A stretch of 64,000 bases of DNA from Desulfobulbaceae bacterium BRH_c16a (GTDB taxonomy: Bacteria > Desulfobacterota > Desulfobulbia > Desulfobulbales > Desulfocapsaceae). The stretch lies in the NCBI GenBank assembly GCA_000961725.1, contig LADS01000069.1, positions 27,580 to 91,579 on the forward strand, read 5' to 3'. A program made the translations under genes and the position numbers. Every line of letters begins with the position of its first letter. Positions within the stretch are counted from its first letter, which is position 1. This document shows, piece by piece, positions 24,912-32,992 of the stretch. The notes under the pieces were generated by a model. That model did not search any database. It saw only the letters and a program-made list of their open reading frames with translations, and was not told the origin of the DNA.

Positions 24912-25505
24912 ACCTGCTCCTTTTGGTCTGAATTTTGGTCCATTCACCAGTTTCCAATGGTGTGTATACCGCATAGTATGCCATACTTCAAGCTCTAAAT
25001 TTAACATTGTTACTCATTATAGTTAAGCCAATTCACATAATTCTCCAATTTGTATTATATATACGAATGGTTATCCATATATCTTAAAAACAGGTTAAAT
25101 TCATTTTTTTTTCTTCAAATCAAAATTAAAAAGGATATCGTTATTACCGTAAACAGATTATATATTATTGTTTTTATTAAGTATTATAATGAATAATTAC
25201 AGGTCAATCCCACCACAAAAGAACATTGTTATCATACCTGCATCTTTCCAAATTGACTTTATTATCAACTTCAATTAATTTTATTCGAAATCACATGTCG
25301 ATCCTTTCATCCATACTGTCAAAACGACTTTTAACACGCTGGTTTACTGATGTTATTACAAGTATTTCAGAATGATCTCGACCATAAACAAGACATCTGC
25401 AAGTATCTTTCCCTATAAATCGGATAGATACAAAAAGTGGACGTGGAATCCTGTTCTTATCCTGCCCGCTGAAGCATTACCAGCCAATCGGAGAGGTTTT
25501 TAATC
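24912..25505. other. AT-rich divergent region between prpE and the kinase gene
   Basis: The gap is very AT-rich, especially 25014-25330, and holds the prpE promoter and operator on the left. No gene is supported. Before the kinase start, GGAGAGG lies at 25490-25496. Confidence 0.65.
25001..25021 (-). promoter_or_regulatory. prpE -10 element with overlapping TetR operator
   Basis: On the minus strand a perfect TATAAT (25016-25021) is followed after 2 bp by GTAACAATGTTAA (25001-25013), a 12-of-13 match to the tetR1 operator. The operator covers the predicted start point. I see no good -35 at 16-18 bp, so an activator may also be needed. A weaker match (10 of 13) lies at 25220-25232. Confidence 0.62.
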
Positions 25506-27503
25506 GTGCAGAATCGCCCCCTTCACCCGACTGCGGCCCTCCGGCTCGACAGCGCAAAAATTGAACGAAAAAGATCGCACCGGCATGGAAGAACGCGAGG
25601 GGGCATAATACGTACAATAAAAACACCTCTGCCGAGCGCCGTGCCGGCAAAAATCTTCATGCCGCTGCTGCTCTCCATGTTTTTGTTCATCGGCACCTTT
25701 TTCGGATATATCCTGCCCAGGATCGAAGACCATCTGATGGACCGCAAAAGGGAAATGATCCACGCCCTGAGCGAATCGGCCATGAGTTCCATCCGCTATT
25801 ATGCCGAACTTGCCGTAAAAAATGCCATCACAAAGGAGGAAGCCCAGAAGCAGGCCATAGCACATTTGCGGAGCCTTCGTTATGGCCCCGAAAAAAAAGA
25901 CTATTTCTGGATAAACGATACCCATCCGCGGATGATCATGCACCCCTACCGCCCTGACATGGAGGGCAAAGACGTCACCGACACCGAAGATCCGGCCGGA
26001 AAAAAATTATTCAAGGCCTTTCTCGAGACTGTCAAGGAAACCGGCGGAGGATATGTCAACTATCACTGGCAGTGGCAGGACGATCAGACGAGAATTTTCA
26101 CCAAGATTTCATATGTTCAGGAATACAGCCCCTGGCACTGGATAATCGGGACTGGAGTTTATGTCGAAGACGTTCGCTCCCAGATTGCCTCCATCACCGA
26201 GCGTATGACTTTCATATTTCTTGGCATTCTCGGGGTAATTGCCCTGCTGTCGGTGTACGTGGTCTGGCAGGGGGCAACCGGCGAGATCAAACGCAGGGAG
26301 ATGGAGGAATCGCTCAGAAAGAGTGAGAATAAATACCGTTTATTGGCGGAAACAGCACGTGAGATCATCCTTCTCTTTAATTCAGACCTGAGAATCACCT
26401 ATGCCAATACCGCATGGCAACGCATCAGCGGCTATTTGTCGGACGAAATAACCGATATGATCATCACCGAACTTATTCCATCGTCTCAACGATCTCTGTT
26501 TGTGGCGAAAATCGGCCATATCGACGACGATCAACCCGACAGCTACATTTTCGAAACCAGCTTTATACTGAAGGATCGACGGGCTATCACCGTAGAAGCG
26601 ACTTTCGCAGAGATGGAGACGGACGACAAGCAGGCTTCGTTTCTCATGACGGCAAGAGATGTCACGGAAAAAAAGAGAATCGAGGCCCAGGCCAAAATGC
26701 AGCAGGAACAACTCATGCAGACCAATAAAATGGTTTCCCTCGGAACTTTGGTGTCGGGTGTTGCCCACGAGATCAACAATCCGATATCCTCGGTCATGCT
26801 GAACATTCAGGTCTTCGACAAATTCTGGAGGGCTGTCCAGCCTATTCTCGACAGCCACCACGACACATTCGGCGATCTCGAAGTCGGCCCAATGGCCTAT
26901 CCACAGTTACGGGAACGGATGCCGAAACTTCTGCTCTTTTCCCAGGAAGGGGTCGAGCGGGTGAAGCGCATCGTCGGCGACCTGAAGGACTTTTCGGGCC
27001 AGACCCCCTCCGACCTCAGAGAAACCGTAAACCTGAACAAGGTTGTGGAAAAAGCCATCGGCCTGATATCAAGTCTTCTGAAAAAGGCCACCAATGATTT
27101 CGGGGTCGAGTATTACGAAAACCTGCCCACCCTCCAAGGCAACAGCCAGCGGCTCGGCCAGGTGGTCATCAATCTCCTGGTCAATGCCACCCAGGCATTG
27201 ACCGACCCGCACCAGCGCCTGCGGGTATGCACCGGATATCTTGAAGAATCTGAAGAAATTTTTCTTGAAGTACATGACGAAGGTATCGGAATGACTGCTG
27301 AAATCCTCGCCCGCGTCAAAGACCCTTTTTTCACGACGAAGAGAGATACCAGCGGCACGGGCCTTGGCCTTTCCATTTCCGACACCATAATCCGTAATCA
27401 TGGCGGCTGGCTTGATTTCAAATCGGAGCCGGCAAAGGGCACAACCGCGACAATCCTGCTGCCTCGCTACAGTCCAGACGAAGTCCCCGGGAGAATGATA
27501 TGA
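25506..27503 (+). CDS. Membrane sensor histidine kinase (sCache-PAS-HisKA-HATPase)
   Basis: The 665-aa protein starts at a GTG nine bases after GGAGAGG. It has a basic N-terminus, a membrane helix (about 51-71), a periplasmic single-Cache domain (about 75-215, with YFWINDTHPRMIMHP), a second helix (about 235-255), a PAS domain (about 270-390) and the kinase core: His421 in VAHEINNP, then the N, G1 (DEGIGM) and G2 (GTGLGL) boxes. sCache_2 domains often bind small carboxylates. It overlaps the regulator gene by 4 bp. Acetate or propionate is the likely signal, by position beside the acetate transporter. Confidence 0.88.
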   Translation: MQNRPLHPTAALRLDSAKIERKRSHRHGRTRGGIIRTIKTPLPSAVPAKIFMPLLLSMFLFIGTFFGYILPRIEDHLMDRKREMIHALSESAMSSIRYYAELAVKNAITKEEAQKQAIAHLRSLRYGPEKKDYFWINDTHPRMIMHPYRPDMEGKDVTDTEDPAGKKLFKAFLETVKETGGGYVNYHWQWQDDQTRIFTKISYVQEYSPWHWIIGTGVYVEDVRSQIASITERMTFIFLGILGVIALLSVYVVWQGATGEIKRREMEESLRKSENKYRLLAETAREIILLFNSDLRITYANTAWQRISGYLSDEITDMIITELIPSSQRSLFVAKIGHIDDDQPDSYIFETSFILKDRRAITVEATFAEMETDDKQASFLMTARDVTEKKRIEAQAKMQQEQLMQTNKMVSLGTLVSGVAHEINNPISSVMLNIQVFDKFWRAVQPILDSHHDTFGDLEVGPMAYPQLRERMPKLLLFSQEGVERVKRIVGDLKDFSGQTPSDLRETVNLNKVVEKAIGLISSLLKKATNDFGVEYYENLPTLQGNSQRLGQVVINLLVNATQALTDPHQRLRVCTGYLEESEEIFLEVHDEGIGMTAEILARVKDPFFTTKRDTSGTGLGLSISDTIIRNHGGWLDFKSEPAKGTTATILLPRYSPDEVPGRMI

Positions 27504-28915
27504 ACACTAAACCCTACCCATCCGATCCAATTCTGGTCATTGACGATGAAGAATCGATACTGCTGTCGGTGGACACCATTCTGCAGCTCGCCGGCATGAA
27601 TAACGTCCGCACCTGCAGTGACAGCAGGCAGGCAATGGCCATTGTCGAACAGCGCCCGCCGAGTGTCATTCTCCTCGACCTGAACATGCCCCATCTCAAC
27701 GGCGAAGCCATTCTCGATCAGATTGCCGGACAATACCCAAACATTCCGATCATCATCATCACCGGCCGGATTGACGCCGAAACGGCCGTTCTCTGCATGA
27801 AGTCCGGCGCCTTTGACTATATTGTCAAACCGGTCGACGAGAACCGGCTTATCGCCACTGTGAAAAAAAGCCTGCAATACAGTGAACTGCACCATGAAAA
27901 CCTGGCACTGAAAGAGCAGTTGCGGCAAAACCGTCTCGAAAACCCCGAAGCTTTCGCCGATATTATTACCAATTCCCCAAAGATGCTGGGGCTTTTCGGA
28001 TATATCGAATCCATAGCCGGCACTTCGGAGCCGGTTCTCATTCGCGGTGAAACAGGAACCGGCAAGGAGCTGATCGCCAGGGCGATTCATACGGTGAGCG
28101 GCAGGTCAGGGGCGTTTGTCGCCGTCAATGTGGCGGGCCTGGACGATAATGTCTTTTCCGACACCTTGTTCGGTCACGCCAAAGGTGCCTTTACCGGCGC
28201 CGACTCCGATCGTCCGGGACTGATCGAACGAGCTGCAGACGGCACCCTGTTTCTCGACGAAATAGGCGATCTGCCTCCAGGCTCTCAAATAAAACTGCTT
28301 CGTTTACTGCAGGAAAGGGAATATATGCCGCTCGGCCGGGATACCACCCGGATCAGCAGGGCCCGGGTCATCACTTCAACCCATGTCGACCTCTGGGAAC
28401 TGCAACAGAAAGAGCTCTTTCGTCAGGATCTCCATTACCGGCTGCGCACCCATCGCATTATTTTACCGTCACTCCGCGAACGCCGCGACGATATCGCCAT
28501 GCTGATCGATCACTTTGCCCAATGCGCCGCCCAGGCACTCAAAAAAGCCAAACCGAGAATTCCTCAGGAACTGGCAAACATGCTGGAATCTTATCATTTT
28601 CCAGGAAATATCCGCGAGTTGCAGGCCATGGTGTTCGACGCAATTGCCCAGCATAAAAACGGCATCCTGCCGCTCACCGTATTTCGCAACCACATTTCCA
28701 TGGTCAGGCAAACCGAGACCAGACTGCACGGCAACGGCAGCGGCGTACCGCTCACCTTTGCCGACCCTCTGCCGACCATCAAACAAGCCACCCGCATGCT
28801 GGTCGAAGAGGCCATGCACCGGGCAGGAAGCAACCAGTCCGCAGCAGCTTCCATGCTCGGCATAACTCAGCAAGCCCTGAGCAACAGATTGATAAAGATG
28901 GCGAAAGAACAATAA
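27500..28915 (+). CDS. NtrC-family sigma-54-dependent response regulator
   Basis: The 471-aa protein has a receiver domain (phospho-acceptor Asp60 in VILLDLNMP), a AAA+ domain with GETGTGKE (Walker A), the sigma-54 contact loop GAFTGA and FLDEIGDLPP, and a Fis-type HTH at the C-terminus (SNQSAAASMLGITQQALSNRL). It is translationally coupled to the kinase. The probable target lies immediately downstream: three ACAAC-N4-GTTGT sites and a sigma-54 promoter before the acetate transporter. Confidence 0.93.
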   Translation: MNTKPYPSDPILVIDDEESILLSVDTILQLAGMNNVRTCSDSRQAMAIVEQRPPSVILLDLNMPHLNGEAILDQIAGQYPNIPIIIITGRIDAETAVLCMKSGAFDYIVKPVDENRLIATVKKSLQYSELHHENLALKEQLRQNRLENPEAFADIITNSPKMLGLFGYIESIAGTSEPVLIRGETGTGKELIARAIHTVSGRSGAFVAVNVAGLDDNVFSDTLFGHAKGAFTGADSDRPGLIERAADGTLFLDEIGDLPPGSQIKLLRLLQEREYMPLGRDTTRISRARVITSTHVDLWELQQKELFRQDLHYRLRTHRIILPSLRERRDDIAMLIDHFAQCAAQALKKAKPRIPQELANMLESYHFPGNIRELQAMVFDAIAQHKNGILPLTVFRNHISMVRQTETRLHGNGSGVPLTFADPLPTIKQATRMLVEEAMHRAGSNQSAAASMLGITQQALSNRLIKMAKEQ

Positions 28916-28922
28916 CACCCCT

Positions 28923-28954
28923 ACAACTCTTGTTGTATTCACAACAAGAGTTGT
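28923..28954. promoter_or_regulatory. Paired enhancer-like sites ACAAC-N4-GTTGT (also a 14-bp hairpin)
   Basis: ACAACTCTTGTTGT (28923-28936) and ACAACAAGAGTTGT (28941-28954) are each dyads of the form ACAAC-N4-GTTGT and are perfectly complementary to one another, so the RNA could form a 14-bp stem with a 4-nt loop just after the regulator's stop codon. I read them as binding sites of the NtrC-type regulator that may double as a terminator. Confidence 0.6.
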
Positions 28955-29009
28955 TCTGCCGAACATCCCTTGCGTCCTGGCGCTTTGCTCGCCTTATACA
29001 TCTTTTTCA

Positions 29010-29023
29010 ACAACTTTTGTTGT
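29010..29023. promoter_or_regulatory. Third enhancer-like site ACAAC-N4-GTTGT
   Basis: ACAACTTTTGTTGT repeats the dyad found twice at 28923-28954. It lies about 70 bp upstream of the -24 element, a usual distance for upstream activating sites of sigma-54 promoters. Confidence 0.6.
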
Positions 29024-29091
29024 ACCCTTTCTTCTCGACCGAGACCTCGTTATCTCCTTGATTAAATGAGTGCAAAAGAATATTTGTCCCG

Positions 29092-29107
29092 TGGCATATC
29101 AATTGCT
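29092..29107 (+). promoter_or_regulatory. Sigma-54 (-24/-12) promoter of the acetate transporter
   Basis: TGGCAT-N5-TTGCT matches the consensus TGGCAC-N5-TTGC(A/T) at all but one position, with the invariant GG (29093-29094) and GC (29105-29106) at the correct spacing. The predicted transcript starts about 29118, 55 nt before the transporter's ATG. Confidence 0.82.
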
Positions 29108-29172
29108 ACTGAGAGCGTACAGCACAACAGTGCATGGACGCAGCAAACATTAACTCTTTTACGGAGGAAAAA

Positions 29173-29790
29173 ATGGCGGACAATCAAACCCCTATGGGAA
29201 ACCCGGCAGTAGTTGGACTCGCAGGATTCGGTCTTACCACCCTGATACTTCAACTGCATAATCTCGGTCTTTGCGGCCTTGGCCCGGTCATTGCGTGCGG
29301 TCTGATCTTTGGCGGACTGGCCCAGCTCATGGCCGGCTTACAGGAATTTAAAGTCGGCAACAACTTCGGTTACAGCGCATTTACATCTTATGGGGCATTC
29401 TGGATTGCCCTCTGTATTATTTTACTTTTCAACAAATACGATATCTACAAATCCAGCACCACCGATGTCGGCTATTTTCTTATCGTCTGGACCCTCTACA
29501 CCATCATCATGTGGATCGGCGCAATGAGAATTCACGGCGCCATGGCTTCCACCTTCACCTTGCTTGTGGCCGGTTTCATCCTCTTGGATCTCGCCCATTT
29601 CGGCTATCCCGCCATGACCAAAGTCGCGGCTTATGTCCTGATTCTCTGCGCCCTCAACGCCTGGTACATGATGGCTCATGTCATCTTCAAACAGGTGTTC
29701 GGGCGTGACGTCCTGCCGGTCGGAAAACCATGGATCGATCCCAAGCCCGCGCCACAGCCCCAGGTTCAAAAAGCAGGCGCCGCCCATTGA
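29173..29790 (+). CDS. satP: Acetate/succinate transporter of the GPR1/FUN34/YaaH (SatP) family
   Basis: The ATG at 29173 follows GGAGGAAAA; an upstream ATG (29134) has no ribosome site. The 205-aa protein has six predicted membrane helices and the family motif near its N-terminus (NPAVVGLAGFGLTT), with the conserved stretch GLGPVIACGLIFGGLAQL. Members form channel-like acetate and succinate carriers in the inner membrane. Expression should depend on the neighbouring two-component system via sigma-54. Confidence 0.9.
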   Translation: MADNQTPMGNPAVVGLAGFGLTTLILQLHNLGLCGLGPVIACGLIFGGLAQLMAGLQEFKVGNNFGYSAFTSYGAFWIALCIILLFNKYDIYKSSTTDVGYFLIVWTLYTIIMWIGAMRIHGAMASTFTLLVAGFILLDLAHFGYPAMTKVAAYVLILCALNAWYMMAHVIFKQVFGRDVLPVGKPWIDPKPAPQPQVQKAGAAH

Positions 29791-30185
29791 AAGAGTGTTC
29801 CTCTGTCGGAGGTGCAGGCAAACTACTCACCCCAGACACCACTTTCCAACTGTGCAGGCCGGATACTCGGCCTGCACAAGCCAGTTTGCCTCGCCGCAGA
29901 CACGACAAGAAGCTACTGACACTTTAGGTGTTATCCGATCTTGTCGTAACCGGCTGCAACCAGAGAACAGTTCTTTGGTTGCAGCCGTTTTTCGTTTACC
30001 CTTCTTTCAACCGGATATGTTGCGTCGATATATACGAAATGAATTGTGATTGCTCCTCTTGTACGATAAGATTAGCGTATGTTCAGCAACAACATTGTGA
30101 CAGAGATAACCACTCGATATCAAGCAATCCCATCGTCTTAAAAATTCAATCTTCCCCCTAACGCGATCCGCAAGAGGAGCACATT
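29791..30185. other. Structured intergenic region between satP and the CoA-transferase gene
   Basis: No gene is supported here. It contains an 11-bp perfect hairpin (29851-29861 / 29868-29878), a possible long-range pairing ACGACAAG (about 29902) with CTTGTCGT (about 29940), and the terminator at 29951. Right of this lie a possible promoter TTGTGA-N17-TAAGAT (30044-30072) and a weak operator-like site ACAACATTGTGAC (30089-30101). AAGAGGAG precedes the next gene. Confidence 0.6.
29951..29992 (+). terminator. Intrinsic terminator after satP
   Basis: CGGCTGCAACCA (29951-29962) pairs perfectly with 29976-29987, with further inner pairing, and is followed by TTTTTC. It should end the satP transcript. 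Confidence 0.85.
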
Positions 30186-32072
30186 ATGCCTAATTCTCAG
30201 TACTGGGCAGATACCTATTTAGAGAAAAGAGTTACCCCTGAGCAGGCCATCGCCCGCATTCGTTCGGGCCAGCGGGTATTTATCGGCTCAGGTTGCGGCG
30301 AACCCCAGGTACTTATCCAGAAACTTGTCGAAAAAACCAATAATTTCAGTGGACTTGAGATTGTCCGACTGCTCGGTCGCGAGACCGCTTCCCTCACTGC
30401 CATTGCCGATAAAACCAGGGATACCAACCTGAACATCCGATCCATCTATCTCGGATCTACCAGACCCTTCTCAATCGCCAAACAAAGACGATTCATCACA
30501 CCGATGAACATGTCCGATGTTCCGAGCCTGTTTATCACCCGCAAGCTCCCTCTCAATGTGGCCCTTATCCAGGTATCTCCGGCTGATGATTTCGGCTGGA
30601 TGAGTCTTGGAATCTCGGTGGATGTTACCATGGCCGCCGCGCGCTCCGCAGATTTCGTCATCGCCCAGGTAAACCCCAGGATGCCAAGAGTCATGGGTCA
30701 GAGTTTCATTCACGTCAATGATGTCGATCTCATTGTCGAATACGAGGAGGAGCTGCTGTCGGTACCCCCTTCGAATGTCACTTCGGAGGCGGCGAACCGC
30801 ATAGGAAAGCATATCGCCAATCTTATCGTCGACGGTTCAACCCTGCAGATCGGCCTCGATGCAGCTTCCCAGGCTACGCTGCAGGGACTGTCGAACAAAA
30901 ACGACCTGGGCGTCCATTCCCAGTTCCTCACCGACGATATCATGAACTTGTATGCCACAGGCAATATCAACAATAAAAAGAAGGGGATAAACGAAGGCAA
31001 AATGGTTGCCTCGATGGCCATCGGCAGCCATAACCTCTATGAATTCCTCAACGACAACCCGGCAATCGATTTCCATCCTTCGGATTATGTGAACGATCCT
31101 TTCGTCATTGCCCAGCATAACAAGATGGTGTCGATGAACGTTGCGAAAACGATGGACCTGACCGGTCAGGTTACCGCCGAGGCATCGGCCACCACCAGGT
31201 TTGCCGGTGTTTCCGGGATTCCTGATTTTGTCAGGGGGGCGCGCCGTTCGCCTGGGGGGAAATCGATTCTTATGATCTTCTCAACGTCCGAGACTGAAAA
31301 GGGCCTTGAGTCGAATATTGTGCCGTATCTTAACGATTCCGTCGTCGTCGTACCACGCGGCGATGTCCATTACGTGGTTTCCGAATACGGTGCTGTCAAC
31401 CTGTTCGGCAAGAGTATCCAGGAACGGGTAATCGCCATGATCAGCATAGCCCATCCCAATTTCAGGGAACAGCTTTTCGAGGCGGCCAAAGAGCGGGGCT
31501 TTATCGGCGCCGAAAGGACCCTCGGTGAGGCTGCAAAGGCAGTTTACCCCATTCAGCTTGAGGAGGTCCTCTATATCAACGGCGAAAAAGTAACAATACG
31601 GCCTTCCAAACCAGTCGATGATCGACGCATCCAGGAACATTATTACAGCCTCCCCAAAGAAGACGTCTTGTCCCGGTTTTTCTGCCAGAAGACGATTTTC
31701 GCAAGGACGGAGATGGAAAGCCGATCGCATGTTGATTATGTGAACGATCTCACTCTCATGGCTGTAGTAGGAGAATTCGGTTTCGGGCGGGTAATTGGCG
31801 TTGCCGAGAGCATGAAGCTGCCGGATCAAAATATGGCAGAGGTCGCGTTTTCCGTAAGCGAAGAGTATAAAGGCAAGGGCCTTGGCGCCTTCTTCCTGAA
31901 AAAACTCGCCGCAGTAGCCCGTGAAAACGGCATAGCCGGCCTGATGGCCTTCACCTTTCCAAGCAACAAGGCCATGATCAATCTCTTTAAAACCTTGCCG
32001 TACAAGGTCAGGACGCAGTATGAGGATGGCGATCTTATCCTCACCTGTCGCTTTAACGAACTCGCCGACTAA
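30186..32072 (+). CDS. Acetyl-CoA hydrolase/CoA-transferase fused to a GNAT acetyltransferase
   Basis: The 628-aa protein has an acetyl-CoA hydrolase/transferase module (about 1-455: SGQRVFIGSGCGEPQ, VALIQVSPADDFGWMSLGISVD, GVSGIPDFVRGA, VVSEYGAVNLFGKS) and a C-terminal GNAT domain (about 468-625: VTIRPSKPVDD, VAFSVSEEYKGKGLGAFFLKKL, with the acetyl-CoA-binding GKGLG). The first part would move CoA between acetate, propionate and succinate. The GNAT half resembles protein acetyltransferases and could acetylate acyl-CoA synthetases. The fused architecture is known in this phylum; the target is unproven. It follows satP behind its own promoter region. Confidence 0.9.
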   Translation: MPNSQYWADTYLEKRVTPEQAIARIRSGQRVFIGSGCGEPQVLIQKLVEKTNNFSGLEIVRLLGRETASLTAIADKTRDTNLNIRSIYLGSTRPFSIAKQRRFITPMNMSDVPSLFITRKLPLNVALIQVSPADDFGWMSLGISVDVTMAAARSADFVIAQVNPRMPRVMGQSFIHVNDVDLIVEYEEELLSVPPSNVTSEAANRIGKHIANLIVDGSTLQIGLDAASQATLQGLSNKNDLGVHSQFLTDDIMNLYATGNINNKKKGINEGKMVASMAIGSHNLYEFLNDNPAIDFHPSDYVNDPFVIAQHNKMVSMNVAKTMDLTGQVTAEASATTRFAGVSGIPDFVRGARRSPGGKSILMIFSTSETEKGLESNIVPYLNDSVVVVPRGDVHYVVSEYGAVNLFGKSIQERVIAMISIAHPNFREQLFEAAKERGFIGAERTLGEAAKAVYPIQLEEVLYINGEKVTIRPSKPVDDRRIQEHYYSLPKEDVLSRFFCQKTIFARTEMESRSHVDYVNDLTLMAVVGEFGFGRVIGVAESMKLPDQNMAEVAFSVSEEYKGKGLGAFFLKKLAAVARENGIAGLMAFTFPSNKAMINLFKTLPYKVRTQYEDGDLILTCRFNELAD

Positions 32073-32178
32073 CTCCTCTGCTGAATTTTGAGAGCAAGAG
32101 TTAGGGCAAATAGCCATTTATGACAGGGCGGCTCTTCCTTTTACCGGGGAGAGCCGGAACACCTTCCGCACCAACTCC

Positions 32179-32835
32179 TTAGAAATCGAGCATAATCTCC
32201 GTAAGACCACCGACTAACGGGGTAATAACAGAACTGATCCCTCCCCAGTCAAAGAACCTTACAACCAGGAACGTGCCGACAATGACAAACGGACCAATGC
32301 GGCGGAGATGTTCTTTCATTTTCTGAAAGATGTCTGTCTGCGGCATGAAAGCGAAAATGAAAGCGGAACCTGGAAGAGGGGGAATAACCAGCAGGCTGTA
32401 AACTGCCATAGTAACATTGACGACGACAATAGTCGCAAAAACCTCATCGACGACCCCGTACCTGCCAAGAATCCAGTTGATGCTGGCAGCAATGTTTGCC
32501 ATGAGCAGATTGGCAAGAGGACCGGACATACGACTGATTATCAGAAAGAGCTTGGGATGCTTCCTGAATTTCGTCGTATCTATGTCGATCTCCTTTGCCC
32601 AGCCGAATCCCGCAACAAAAAAGTTGATGGTCCCAAGCAAACTCATATGCAGAAAAACATTAAAGTGAAGGCGATCTTTTGCATTTTCCCTGGAATCCCC
32701 GAGCAGTGTCGCGACAAAGGCCTGTCCTTCGGCGCTGACCATGATCGCTGTGAGCATCGCCACACAGAAGATAACGATGTCTTCGACTACCGGCTGAGCG
32801 TAATTTATGAGATACGGTAAATGAAAATCGGACAT
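32179..32835 (-). CDS. Site-2-protease-like membrane protein lacking catalytic residues
   Basis: The start at 32835 follows GGGGAG. The 218-aa protein has about five hydrophobic segments and the M50/S2P family's body: GFGWAKEIDIDTTKF (76-90), a SGPLANLLMA block (104-113) and VYSLLVIPPLPG (145-156). The HExxH position reads SAEGQ (34-38) and the family's Asp-Gly after the proline-rich loop reads Pro155-Gly156, so all three zinc ligands appear lost. It is therefore probably a pseudoprotease, perhaps a binding or scaffold protein. It lies 157 bp downstream of acsA, beyond a terminator. Confidence 0.68.
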   Translation of the reverse strand: MSDFHLPYLINYAQPVVEDIVIFCVAMLTAIMVSAEGQAFVATLLGDSRENAKDRLHFNVFLHMSLLGTINFFVAGFGWAKEIDIDTTKFRKHPKLFLIISRMSGPLANLLMANIAASINWILGRYGVVDEVFATIVVVNVTMAVYSLLVIPPLPGSAFIFAFMPQTDIFQKMKEHLRRIGPFVIVGTFLVVRFFDWGGISSVITPLVGGLTEIMLDF

Positions 32836-32924
32836 CCTTTCTCCCCTTTCCAACTGTGGAACCACAAACACAAATCATACCTGTTCCGTTGTATTTACCT
32901 GAAACGGGTTCTAATTACAAAAAA

Positions 32925-32956
32925 AAGTGGTGGAACCCAAAAGGATTCCACCACTT
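32925..32956 (-). terminator. Terminator of the acsA transcript
   Basis: AAGTGGTGGAA (32925-32935) pairs perfectly with 32946-32956, and on the minus strand the stem is followed by a T-run. It lies 37 bp after the acsA stop codon. Confidence 0.88.
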
Positions 32957-32992
32957 CAACACCGCTCTTAAGCGGTCCAGCCGTTTCTCCGG

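Noticed and set aside
24912..25007. N-terminal extension of prpE to 25007
   Set aside because: It would start inside the operator; the ATG at 24911 has AAGGAG and matches PrpE N-termini.
25014..25505. AT-rich stretch considered as a replication origin
   Set aside because: No DnaA-box cluster or dnaA/dnaN neighbours; it is better explained as a divergent promoter region.
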